From contig JAQVVM010000042.1 in assembly GCA_028698995.1 (NCBI GenBank), positions 1-42,483 on the forward strand: a stretch of 42,483 nucleotides of DNA, given 5' to 3'. Below the pieces are notes generated by a model. The model was not told where the DNA came from. It did not search any database and worked only from the letters and a program-made list of their open reading frames with translations. The position numbers and the translations under genes were made by a program. This document shows, piece by piece, positions 16,811 through 25,420 of this stretch; position 1 is the first letter of the stretch, and the number at the start of each line of letters is the position of its first letter. Origin of the DNA: Bacteroidales bacterium. GTDB taxonomy: Bacteria > Bacteroidota > Bacteroidia > Bacteroidales > PXBB01.

Positions 16811-18577
16811 TTACTCTGCTTTGTTTTTTTGTTCAAGTGCCCAATTAAGATTGATTTTTGCTGCTTCAAAATCGGGCTTAATGTTCAGGGCATTTTGGCA
16901 ATTGGTAATTGCATTATCCCATTGTTCTAAACCTATATAAGCACAACATTTATTGAAGTGAGCTTCAGCATAATCAGGTTTTAGGATCAAAGCCATATTA
17001 CAAGACTCAATACACTTATCGTACAATAGGATATTGTAAAAATCAAGACTTAAATTCAAGTAATATTCATAAGTAGGAACAATAGGGAACTTTTGCTTTT
17101 GTTCAATTGCCCATGTTTTATTAATTTTTGCGGGTTCAAGAGAAGGGTCAATTTGGAGTGCTTTGTCGCATGTTTCAATGGCTGCATCCCATTTTTCGAG
17201 ACCAATAAACGAGCAACAAATATTGAAGTAGGCCGGTGCATAATCAGGTTTGATTTTAATGGCCTCGATACATGCTTCAATTGTTTTATCGTACATCTTT
17301 AAATTGTAGAATTCTACACTTTTATTCAGATAATACTCCGGAGAGAATTCTCTTGTTGAGTTTAATTGCTCGTTACTGAACTGATTGGGTATTTCTGTTT
17401 TTTCAAAGTTATTAAACATAAAGCCAGGTTCACAGCAATGGGGCATTCGCCACAAAAGCATCAATGGAATAATAAGCAGGAAGAAAAGTTGTTTTTTTGT
17501 TGAAAAAATATTTTGAGTTAAGTTTTTAACAGTTTCTTGCATTGGTAAGATACTAGAAAGAAGGATGAGCAAGAGCATGAAATGGATATGAATCCACCTT
17601 CCCCAATCGATGGCATTGTAAAATAGTGGGCTACTAAAAACAATTGCAACTAAAAAAAACAAAAGAAAAACTTTAAATTGTTTTCTTTCTGAAAGAAAAA
17701 GATAGCTGAAAAAATGCACCAATCCAATTGAAAAACTAAGGATATATAAAAGATAAGCACCACTCATTTCTTTGTAGAACTCGAATATGTTGAATAGGTT
17801 AGGATAGACATTAAACCAAAAAACACCAACCCCGAAAGGAATAAAAGTGACACCTTTTTCCATTAAAATACCCAAAGACTTGCCAGCATTCAGATCTGTT
17901 CCAAAAAGTTTAAAAAGCAAGATGGCAATTAAAGAAGGAATGATATAAAATAGATATCTTTTAATTTCAATTCTTTTATTGAAATAATACAATGCGAAAA
18001 GAAAGTAGGGGATATAGAAGAATATTATTTCATGAAAAAAAGCTGATACAAAAATTAAACAGCAGATGACAAATTCTGACTTTTTTGATAATTTTTGTTC
18101 GTATAAAAGATACATGAAATAGGCAAATAGAGCTAACACCAGTATTTCTTTTCTTCCTACTGCACCAATATCGTTAAAATAGAAAAGAAAAGTGAGAGGT
18201 GAGAAAAACAAGGTGAGAAAGAAAATGTTTAATTCTTTTTTTATCAGGATTTTGATGAAGAACCAAAACAAAATTAGGATAAAAAAGGTATTTGAAATAA
18301 AAACAAGTATTTGTAATTTTAAGCCTGTAAGATGTTGCAGAAAGAAAAACAGACTGCCCGAAAGCCCCCTTCTCTTAAAACCACCATCAGTATAATTAAT
18401 AAGCCAATCCCCCAGTATGTAGCCATGAGGTTGTACAATGTCAAAATGATAGAGATGTTTTATTATCCAAATGAGGGTTAATAAAAATAATAAAAAAGTA
18501 GTTAATTTTGATGTTATCGAAAGCACAGAATCTTTGTTCATTTTTTCATTGAATATATTAAATTGTAAAAGAGTCAA
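16811..18577 (-). CDS. Polytopic membrane protein with C-terminal TPR repeats, paralogue 3 (GT-C-like?)
   Basis: 588 residues, no named family recognised. The N-terminal about 400 residues hold roughly nine to ten membrane segments. Features shared with the two upstream paralogues are LGDWLINYTDGGFKRRG after the first segment (D57, D64), FNDIGAVGRKE, FHEIIFFYIPYF and DWGRWIHIHFMLLL. The C-terminus (about 405-585) holds four TPR motifs in two pairs, each pair ending AKIN.(T/L)WA(I/L)EQK. Acidic residues in the first outward loop plus C-terminal TPRs recall GT-C glycosyltransferases of the TMTC type, so sugar transfer at the inner membrane is an inference only. The start at 18577 lies 6 bp after the previous gene; Met13 (18541) fits the paralogues' N-termini better. 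It is the last of three genes. Confidence 0.8.
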   Translation of the reverse strand: MTLLQFNIFNEKMNKDSVLSITSKLTTFLLFLLTLIWIIKHLYHFDIVQPHGYILGDWLINYTDGGFKRRGLSGSLFFFLQHLTGLKLQILVFISNTFFILILFWFFIKILIKKELNIFFLTLFFSPLTFLFYFNDIGAVGRKEILVLALFAYFMYLLYEQKLSKKSEFVICCLIFVSAFFHEIIFFYIPYFLFALYYFNKRIEIKRYLFYIIPSLIAILLFKLFGTDLNAGKSLGILMEKGVTFIPFGVGVFWFNVYPNLFNIFEFYKEMSGAYLLYILSFSIGLVHFFSYLFLSERKQFKVFLLFFLVAIVFSSPLFYNAIDWGRWIHIHFMLLLILLSSILPMQETVKNLTQNIFSTKKQLFFLLIIPLMLLWRMPHCCEPGFMFNNFEKTEIPNQFSNEQLNSTREFSPEYYLNKSVEFYNLKMYDKTIEACIEAIKIKPDYAPAYFNICCSFIGLEKWDAAIETCDKALQIDPSLEPAKINKTWAIEQKQKFPIVPTYEYYLNLSLDFYNILLYDKCIESCNMALILKPDYAEAHFNKCCAYIGLEQWDNAITNCQNALNIKPDFEAAKINLNWALEQKNKAE

Positions 18578-18583
18578 AACTAT

Positions 18584-20308
18584 TTAATCGTTTTTTTTAC
18601 TTAGAGCCCAATCTCTATTTATTTTTGCAGCTTCAAGGGTAGAATCGATTTCCAATGCCTTTTCACAGTTTTCTACGGCCAAATCCCATTTTTCAAGACC
18701 GATATAAGAACAACACATATTATAATAAGCAGGTGCAAAGTCGGATTTAAGTTTTAATGCTTCCAAACAGGCATTTATACACTTGTCGTACATTTGAGTA
18801 TTGTAATATTCCAGACTTAAATTCAGGTAATATTCAGGTGTATTGTTTGCATTTATAGAACGTTTTTGTTGAGAAATGAATTCTAAGTTTATAGATGCAG
18901 CCTCATTTGCAGGGTTAATTCTTAAAGCATTGGCGCAAGATTCAGTGGCTTTATCCCATTGCTCAAGTTGAATATAGCAACAGCACAGGTTATAATGTGC
19001 AATATCACAATCCGGATTAATTTGCAGTGCTTTAAAACAAGCATTCATGCTTTTTTCATACAATTTTCGGTTGTACATTACTTCGCTTAATCCTATGTAA
19101 GCTTCAATTGGAGGAGATTTGAAGGCATAATTATTAGAAAGTTTTTCTGCTATGTTTCTGAAAGGCAATTCAGCTTTTTTAAATTCAAATCCCTTCATAT
19201 ACATGGGCATAGACCAAATCAAACAAAATGGAATCAGTAACAAAAATTTTAAATTTTGTTTATTTGAAAGAATACTGTTGTTTTGTTGTGATTCAACCGT
19301 TTCTTCGGGTAATAAGAAAGCAAAAAGAATCAGAAAAAAGATAAAATGCATATTTAACCACCTACCCCAGTCAAGAGCAATAATAAAAAGAGGTAGAGTT
19401 GTAAGAAAAACAATTAAAAAAGCGGTAAGGAATTTCTTTAGAAGAAGTTTGTTTGTGTTAAATACAAAACCTGTAAAGTGCAAAAGTCCTAACGTTAAAC
19501 TGACAAAATACAGCATATATCCTGCAAATTCAGCTTTGATATTTTCAATGACATGTAATATAGAATCCCACCTGTCTGGCCACATGAAGATGCCGTAAAG
19601 GCTGAAAACAACACCTCTTTCATAAAGAATGTCTATTGAATCACCGTTGTTTATGCTGCTGCCAAAAAGATAAATGATAAGTAAAGGAATGAATGATGAA
19701 AGTACATATAAAGAATATCTTTTCAGTTCAATTTTTTTGTTGAAAAAATAAAGAGTAAGTCCAAAAAAAGGAGTATAAAAGAATATAACTTCATGGAGCA
19801 AGGTAGTTAGTGTTAAAAGAAAAAGGATAAAATATTCCTTCCTTGGTGTAAGCTTGTTGTTTGATAATAAATAGGTGAAGTAGGCAAAAATAGCAAAGAG
19901 TATTATTTCTTTACGACCTAGTGTTTCTATATCATTAAAAAAGTAAAGCAGAGTAAGAGGTGAAAGCAATAATGTAAAGTAATAAATATCTATAATTCTG
20001 TTTTTCAGTATTTTATAAAAATATTTAAAGAATATGAAATAACAAAATAATTGGGTTAAAAGAACAAAAAACTGTAGTTTAATAGTTGTTAAATCCTGAA
20101 GTAAGAAAAAAAAACTACCAGAAAGCCCTCTTCTTTTGAAGCCACCATCAGCATAGTTTATTAACCAATCTCCAAGGATATAACTGTGGGGTTGTAAATA
20201 CAGATTGAAATACAAAAAAATTGCAATCCAAATAAATGTTAGAACAAATAGTAATTGCACATAGTTTTTAAGATTCAGAAAATAATTATTGATCTTATTA
20301 ATTTCCAT
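18584..20308 (-). CDS. Polytopic membrane protein with C-terminal TPR repeats, paralogue 2 (GT-C-like?)
   Basis: 574 residues, co-linear with its two neighbours and plainly homologous. The first membrane helix (about 17-36) is followed by LGDWLINYADGGFKRRG (D47, D54). Further shared blocks are FNDIETLGRKE, LHEVIFFYTPFF and DWGRWLNMHFIFFLI. After a short linker (about 385) come two TPR pairs containing YNLCCCYIQLEQW and YNMCCSYIGLEKW. The TPR part should mediate protein contacts. Which side of the membrane it faces depends on the exact helix count, which cannot be settled by eye. It is 34 bp downstream of paralogue 1 and cotranscription is likely. Function unknown. Confidence 0.8.
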   Translation of the reverse strand: MEINKINNYFLNLKNYVQLLFVLTFIWIAIFLYFNLYLQPHSYILGDWLINYADGGFKRRGLSGSFFFLLQDLTTIKLQFFVLLTQLFCYFIFFKYFYKILKNRIIDIYYFTLLLSPLTLLYFFNDIETLGRKEIILFAIFAYFTYLLSNNKLTPRKEYFILFLLTLTTLLHEVIFFYTPFFGLTLYFFNKKIELKRYSLYVLSSFIPLLIIYLFGSSINNGDSIDILYERGVVFSLYGIFMWPDRWDSILHVIENIKAEFAGYMLYFVSLTLGLLHFTGFVFNTNKLLLKKFLTAFLIVFLTTLPLFIIALDWGRWLNMHFIFFLILFAFLLPEETVESQQNNSILSNKQNLKFLLLIPFCLIWSMPMYMKGFEFKKAELPFRNIAEKLSNNYAFKSPPIEAYIGLSEVMYNRKLYEKSMNACFKALQINPDCDIAHYNLCCCYIQLEQWDKATESCANALRINPANEAASINLEFISQQKRSINANNTPEYYLNLSLEYYNTQMYDKCINACLEALKLKSDFAPAYYNMCCSYIGLEKWDLAVENCEKALEIDSTLEAAKINRDWALSKKND

Positions 20309-20342
20309 TTATCGGTCTTTATTAATGTTAAAAAATAATGTT

Positions 20343-22079
20343 TTAATAAGATGCATTTTTCTGTTTTAATGACCACTCCAGATTTATTTTTGCTGCCTCA
20401 AAATCAGGCATGATATCTAAAGCTTTCTGACAATCTGAAACAGCATTATCCCATTGCGATAATCCAATATAAGCACAGCATTTATTATAATAAGCCTGAG
20501 CGTAGTCAGGTTTTAAATTAATGGCATTATTACAGGCTTCAATGCTTTTTTCAAACATTTGCATGTTATAATATTCCAAGCTTAAATTCAGGTAATATTC
20601 TGCTGTTGGGTTCTCGGGCAAGGTTTGCGTGTTTTGAAAAGCCCATGCTTTATTCGCTTTTGCCAAAGTATAATCCGGGTATATTCTCAGTGCATTGTCA
20701 CAGGCTTCAATGGCTTTATCCCATTGACCTAAAGCATTATATGCAGAACAGATATTGTTGTAAGCCTGAAAAAAGTCAGGGTTTATTTTTGTAGCATGCT
20801 CACACACTTCAATGCATTTTTCATATTGTTTTTCGTTATAATATGCCAAGCTTAGATTCAGTAATACATCAGGTGTTGGGCTATTACGTACCTGATGTTC
20901 TGCTACATGTATGAGAACCGGATAAAAATGGAAATCAATCTTCTTAATAACAAAGCCGGACCCATAGCCGGGCATGCCCCATAAAAGCATAATGGGTATC
21001 ATCATCCAATGCCAAGAAAATCCTTTTGAATTTCTATCAATTACCTGAATTTCGTCAACTGAATCCTTGTTTTCAAGAAATGCAGCAAATAAAATAAGTA
21101 AAAGCATAAAGTGACTATGAATCCATCTGCCCCAGTCTATAGCAAGAACAAATAAGGGTATGGTGTAAATTATCAAGGCTAAAGATAGTATGAGTAATTT
21201 CTTTAGGTTTTTTTTGTTATTCAAATAAATGAAATAAAAAAAGTGAAGCAATCCTGCAATAAGACTGATTGAATACATTATATAAGGAATTGCCCTCTCT
21301 TTGTAATAGGCAAAAGCATGAGAAACAGCTTCAGAACCTTCCGGCCAAATAAAAATGCCTTGGCTGTAATGGCTGAAAGTTACCCCTCTGCTTAGTAAAA
21401 TACCGATAGAATTTCCTTCGTTGATACTATTGCCAAATACATAAATAAGAACTACAGGAATAAAAGAGGCAAGAAAATAGGGGATATATCTTCTGATTTC
21501 AATTTTTTTGGTGAAAAAATACAATGCCACAATGAAATAGGGTGTATAGAAAAACATGACCTCATGGCATAATGTAGCAATGAAAATAAGAATACAAATC
21601 AGTGCTTCTTTTGTTTTTGATAACTTATTTTCTGCCAATAGGAAAATAAAAAATGCAAATAGTGCAAAAATTAATTGTTCTTTCTTTCCAATCGACTCCA
21701 CATCATTGAAATAAAACATTAAAGTAAGAGGTGAAATGACCAAAGTTAGGAAATAGATACTGATTTTTTTTCTGAGCAGTATTTTTGATAGGTAAAGGAA
21801 AAAAATAAAATACAACAATAGCTGAGAACAGTATGCCAAAGCTTGAAGACTGATGCCTGAAAAATTCTGAATTAAAAAAAGCAGGCTTCCGGTCAGACCT
21901 CTTCTTTTGAATCCCCCATCTTGATAGTTTACAAGCCAGTCTCCGAGTATATAGCCCTGAGGAAATGAAATATTAAAATGGTAAAGGAAACGCACAAGCC
22001 AGAAGAAAATAAAAATAAAAAAAACAATAATCAAGCTTTTCAAACTTAAAAATTGTTTTATATAACGTTCTTCGTCCAT
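20343..22079 (-). CDS. Polytopic membrane protein with C-terminal TPR repeats, paralogue 1 (GT-C-like?)
   Basis: 578 residues, first gene of the three-paralogue cluster. Membrane helix 1 (about 14-34) is followed by LGDWLVNYQDGGFKRRG (D47, D54). FNDVESIGKKE has Lys where the others have Arg; CHEVMFFYTPYF and DWGRWIHSHFMLLLI are shared. Between about 240 and 260 lies a loop with HYSQGIFIWPEGSEA. Four TPRs start near residue 395. The first pair (YNNICSAYNALGQW) lacks the double Cys seen in the other five positions of the family. The upstream 120 bp are AT-rich and separate it from the nitroreductase gene, so its promoter probably lies there. No signal peptide apart from helix 1. Function unknown; a GT-C-like transferase is the leading guess. 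Confidence 0.8.
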   Translation of the reverse strand: MDEERYIKQFLSLKSLIIVFFIFIFFWLVRFLYHFNISFPQGYILGDWLVNYQDGGFKRRGLTGSLLFLIQNFSGISLQALAYCSQLLLYFIFFLYLSKILLRKKISIYFLTLVISPLTLMFYFNDVESIGKKEQLIFALFAFFIFLLAENKLSKTKEALICILIFIATLCHEVMFFYTPYFIVALYFFTKKIEIRRYIPYFLASFIPVVLIYVFGNSINEGNSIGILLSRGVTFSHYSQGIFIWPEGSEAVSHAFAYYKERAIPYIMYSISLIAGLLHFFYFIYLNNKKNLKKLLILSLALIIYTIPLFVLAIDWGRWIHSHFMLLLILFAAFLENKDSVDEIQVIDRNSKGFSWHWMMIPIMLLWGMPGYGSGFVIKKIDFHFYPVLIHVAEHQVRNSPTPDVLLNLSLAYYNEKQYEKCIEVCEHATKINPDFFQAYNNICSAYNALGQWDKAIEACDNALRIYPDYTLAKANKAWAFQNTQTLPENPTAEYYLNLSLEYYNMQMFEKSIEACNNAINLKPDYAQAYYNKCCAYIGLSQWDNAVSDCQKALDIMPDFEAAKINLEWSLKQKNASY

Positions 22080-22199
22080 GATTCAATTTATTTACATTGA
22101 TAAGTGGTAGTTTTTTTAATCACTTTATAATGATAAATCTCAATAATACAGATTCCTTAGCAGGGATTAATAAAACAAACATGTTTAACACAAAATTTA

Positions 22200-22952
22200 T
22201 TATTGATTAAAAAAGCCTTGTTTTTTAACGACATCCAAATATACCTTTGAAAAGAAAATGTTATCTGTTTTTTTATATCTTTTCTGAACAAACACCTGAG
22301 CTAAATTGTCAACTTCATTGATAACAATCAGTTCTTTGGTCTGTTTAAGATTTTCTTTCTCGAAATACAATGCATCAATATCTTCTTTTGAATAGTCTTT
22401 GTAAGTTTCGTTGTGGATAACAGCTTTTAAGGGCAGCCTATCGGTGAGTGAGGGTTTTTCATCAGGGTAGCCAATTACAACTGTAGTAACGGGTACCACA
22501 CCTTCAGGGAGATTAAAGAAGTTAATAATTTTATCGGCTGTATAAGTAGTTGTACCAAGGTAAACAGTACCCAAACCAAAACTTTCTGCTGCAATCACAG
22601 CATTTTGTGCAGCAATTACTGCGTCAATAATGCCATTACAAAACCACATAAAATTATCGTATGATTTTTCTGCATTGCGCTGTTCGCACCATTTGTGAAA
22701 ACGGTTTAAATCAGCACAGAATGTAAGCACGACAGGGGCATCTTCAACCATTCTCTGATTAAAGTGTAAAGGCAACAGAGCCTTTCGTTTATCAGGGTCT
22801 TTAGTGACTATGATACTATAGAGCTGCATGTTGCCGGTTGTTGCACCACGGGATGCTGCTTCTAAAATTTTATTCAAAATGTCATCGCTGATAGTATCTC
22901 TTTTATACTTGCGAATTGTGCGGTGTTCCAATATAGTGTTTAAAATACTCAT
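22200..22952 (-). CDS. Nitroreductase family FMN oxidoreductase (NfsA-like)
   Basis: 250 residues. The N-terminus, EHRTIRKYKRDTI, and AASRGATTGNMQLYSIIV form the FMN-binding start of the nitroreductase fold. AAQNAVIAAESFGLGTVYLG (about 113-132) and VVPVTTVVIGYPDEKP complete the core. The C-terminal extension (about 190-250) is typical of the NfsA/FRP subgroup, where it helps form the dimer and the NADPH site. It probably reduces quinones, nitro compounds or flavins with NAD(P)H in the cytoplasm; the real substrate is unknown. It lies on the same strand as yggS, 79 bp downstream of it, with its own promoter-like element, so cotranscription is not certain. Confidence 0.9.
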   Translation of the reverse strand: MSILNTILEHRTIRKYKRDTISDDILNKILEAASRGATTGNMQLYSIIVTKDPDKRKALLPLHFNQRMVEDAPVVLTFCADLNRFHKWCEQRNAEKSYDNFMWFCNGIIDAVIAAQNAVIAAESFGLGTVYLGTTTYTADKIINFFNLPEGVVPVTTVVIGYPDEKPSLTDRLPLKAVIHNETYKDYSKEDIDALYFEKENLKQTKELIVINEVDNLAQVFVQKRYKKTDNIFFSKVYLDVVKKQGFFNQ

Positions 22953-22965
22953 GCTGTTTTTTTTG

Positions 22966-22973
22966 CAAATATA
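22966..22973 (-). promoter_or_regulatory. Bacteroidota-type -7 promoter element (TATATTTG)
   Basis: The minus strand reads TATATTTG, 13 bases before the nitroreductase start, implying a very short leader. No convincing -33 element. Confidence 0.3.
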
Positions 22974-23031
22974 AATATTATGAAAGAAATAATAAATAAA
23001 TGCTTATTTCTATTCAATACAAGGATTATTT

Positions 23032-23694
23032 TTAAGGATTTTTAAATACTGCTGACCCAATCCGCACTATCGTGCTTCCTTCTGCAATTGCAATCTGAAA
23101 ATCGTCTGACATACCCATGGAAATTTCTTTAAAGAAATCATTTTCAGCAAAATAATTTGTTTTAAGATAATCAAATATTTGCCTGAGTTTTCTAAACTCC
23201 TCTTGAATTTGCGATGTGTCTTTAGTAAAACTAGCCATACCCATGACACCACAAATACGAATGTTTTTCAATTCTTTAAACTCATAGCAATCAATAATCT
23301 CAGTAACAGTGTTGTATGACAAGCCATATTTACTCTCCTCCTGTGCAATATGAAATTCAAACAGACAATCAATGATCCTGTTGTTTTTAATAGCCTCTTT
23401 ATTAATTTCTCTGAAAAGTTTTAGGCTGTCAACACTATGAATAAGCTTTACAAATGGAGCAATAAATTTTACTTTGTTGGTTTGAAGATGTCCAATAAAA
23501 TGCCATTCAATATCTGAAGGTAATTTGGGTTGTTTGCTTATGAGATCCTGTACTTTGTTTTCACCCATAATTCTTTGACCTGCATCATAGGCTTCTTTTA
23601 TTGACTCTAAAGGTTGATGTTTAGTCACAAGCACAAGTTTTACTTCTTCTGGAAGTAAGTTTATGATGTGCATCAGTTTATCTGTAACAGACAT
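23032..23694 (-). CDS. yggS: YggS family pyridoxal phosphate homeostasis protein
   Basis: 220 residues, the single-domain TIM-barrel PLPBP/YggS protein that binds PLP and keeps vitamin B6 and amino acid pools in balance; no enzyme activity is known. The PLP lysine is K25 in LVTKHQP (usually VSKTKP). GENKVQDL, WHFIGHLQTNKVK, LIHSVDSL, GVMGMASF and SMGMSDDFQIAIAEGSTIVRIG... blocks follow the family order. It is monocistronic or at the head of a pair with the nitroreductase gene. The region upstream (23695-23942) is AT-rich and contains no other gene before the tRNA on the opposite strand. Confidence 0.95.
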   Translation of the reverse strand: MSVTDKLMHIINLLPEEVKLVLVTKHQPLESIKEAYDAGQRIMGENKVQDLISKQPKLPSDIEWHFIGHLQTNKVKFIAPFVKLIHSVDSLKLFREINKEAIKNNRIIDCLFEFHIAQEESKYGLSYNTVTEIIDCYEFKELKNIRICGVMGMASFTKDTSQIQEEFRKLRQIFDYLKTNYFAENDFFKEISMGMSDDFQIAIAEGSTIVRIGSAVFKNP

Positions 23695-23942
23695 GCTTAT
23701 ATTTATTAATTATAAAAAATATTTAAAATTTATGAAGTTTACAATGCCATTGGTACTAAATACAGCAAAAATAAAATTAATTAATATTTTTTAGCGTTTT
23801 GACTTAATATATTTTTGTATTTATTGCCTTTTTAAAGGGGTATTTTTATTATTTTTGTGAAATAAGATTATGATTAATGGCTTTCTAATATGGTTGTGGT
23901 TTTACAAATATTAAATTCACAAAGAATAAAAAAATAATAAAA

Positions 23943-24014
23943 GCCTCTTTAGCTCAGCGGTAGAGCAGCTCACTCGTAATGAGCAGGTCGTGGGTTCAAT
24001 TCCCATGAGAGGCT
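23943..24014 (+). tRNA. tRNA-Thr (anticodon CGU)
   Basis: A full cloverleaf can be drawn. The acceptor GCCTCTT (23943-23949) pairs with GAGAGGC (24007-24013) with one G-U. The D stem is GCTC/GAGC, the anticodon stem GCTCA/TGAGC with loop CTCGTAA (anticodon CGT at 23975-23977, codon ACG), and the T stem GTGGG/CCCAT with loop TTCAATT. The discriminator is T at 24014; CCA is not encoded. TATTTTTG at 23850-23857 is a possible promoter element. Confidence 0.96.
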
Positions 24015-24101
24015 CAAAAAAAATATCCTTAAAGGTATGTTTAAAAAACATATCCATCAAGATTCATATTATTTTAATGACATGAACTAAACTTCCGTTT
24101 A

Positions 24102-25391
24102 ATGAATTCAAATAAAACTAATTTTTTTATTTTAAGAAGTTTGTTGACAATGTTTTTTATGTCAATGCTTTTATTTGCACTTGGCAATGATTTAAGTACA
24201 AAGGGCGATTTTGATAAAAAATGTTTGACTAGAAATATTCCTGATAGCTCTTATAATGTTTCATCCGTTGAGGATGAAATAATATCACTGACAAATCCGG
24301 ATAGTTCATTATTAGAAGTTTTTTCTGAAGATGGGCTTAAATTTTTTCTTGTCTTAAATGGTATTAAACAAAATGTTAGTCCTCAGGAAAATGTTAAAGT
24401 AGCCATCTCTTATTCAACAAATCTTCAGATTACGATTGTTTTTGAAGATGAAACCATTCAATATTTATTACAATATACGCTTAACAATACTTCAATTTAT
24501 GGAAATCATTGTGTAATGAAGATTTTAAGAAACAGAGAGGGGAAATATGAATTAAAACCATTATCAACACCGATTCCAAGAAAAAGGAATTCATTTGGTT
24601 TTGAAAAAACCGGTGGTTATGTTGCAGATGATGTTGGAATAGGAACTTTAGGTTATCGTTTTTCAGATTTTCAGAATGGTTTTCAATGCGTGCTTTTTAA
24701 TTACTATTACTCAGACCTTATTGGAATTGGAATAAAAGCAATTAAATGGGATTATTACCCATCCTATATAATTTCTGTTTCAAATTATGGTGATTTATCT
24801 AGTAATTTGGTTGATGGTGATGACAGTTTGCACGCCACAAGTAACGTATCTCGACCGGAAGACGGAATTGGGAATTCTGTTCATGTTAGACATCATAATT
24901 TTTCAATGATTAACGCTGCTTTCTTGATAGACTTGTTTGATTTTGATTTGGATAATAATCATGTCAGCAGACAGATTCTTAGACCGTTTAATTTCAGGGT
25001 TTTATTATATGGAGAAGTTTCCGGTGTTGATTTAATGCTTACAAAATTACCCTTTGCGTGGATTGATGGACATTCCACTCAAGACAAAGCGATAGATCAT
25101 GGTGAATACAGTTCTTCAGTAATTGCACCAAATAAATATGCAGTGCAATGGAAATGGTTAAATTCTGTTGAAGCCGGATTACAAATGCGTAGTAGTATAT
25201 TTGATTTAAAGATTGGTTATTATTCAAATATTCGTGAAACTGAATTTAAAGCAATCCAAAATTATGGTACAAGAACAATTACTACGCCCCATCTTGGAAC
25301 TGAAAGTGTTGTTGGAGGAAAGAAAATTATACTCCCCCAATATGGATATTTTTTCGTAGAAGTTGGTTTTAATTTCAACTGGCACAAGTAA
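24102..25391 (+). CDS. Uncharacterised exported protein with possible outer-membrane beta-strand C-terminus
   Basis: 429 residues, not recognised. The N-terminus (Lys5 and Arg12, then a hydrophobic core at about 13-28, FALGND) looks like a Sec signal peptide. Residues 30-150 are acidic and probably a small soluble domain. From about 160 the sequence alternates polar and aromatic residues (YYYSDLIGIGIKAIKW, FNFRVLLYGEVSG, SSIFDLKIGYYS) and ends in YFFVEVGFNFNWHK, a pattern expected for outer-membrane or curved beta-strands. No T9SS tail. It follows the tRNA gene by 87 bp and converges on the FISUMP gene. No neighbour hints at a role. It could be a lineage-specific envelope protein. Confidence 0.7.
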   Translation: MNSNKTNFFILRSLLTMFFMSMLLFALGNDLSTKGDFDKKCLTRNIPDSSYNVSSVEDEIISLTNPDSSLLEVFSEDGLKFFLVLNGIKQNVSPQENVKVAISYSTNLQITIVFEDETIQYLLQYTLNNTSIYGNHCVMKILRNREGKYELKPLSTPIPRKRNSFGFEKTGGYVADDVGIGTLGYRFSDFQNGFQCVLFNYYYSDLIGIGIKAIKWDYYPSYIISVSNYGDLSSNLVDGDDSLHATSNVSRPEDGIGNSVHVRHHNFSMINAAFLIDLFDFDLDNNHVSRQILRPFNFRVLLYGEVSGVDLMLTKLPFAWIDGHSTQDKAIDHGEYSSSVIAPNKYAVQWKWLNSVEAGLQMRSSIFDLKIGYYSNIRETEFKAIQNYGTRTITTPHLGTESVVGGKKIILPQYGYFFVEVGFNFNWHK

Positions 25392-25420
25392 GTTTTTTGT
25401 TTTAATAGTTATTATTCAAT

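Noticed and set aside
19152-19598. Plus-strand frame of 148 codons within the TPR paralogue 2 gene
   Set aside because: It lies opposite a long conserved membrane protein that has two homologues; no independent support.
22080-22199. Regulatory site in the inverted AAGTG/CACTT near 22100
   Set aside because: Five pairs in AT-rich DNA are expected by chance.
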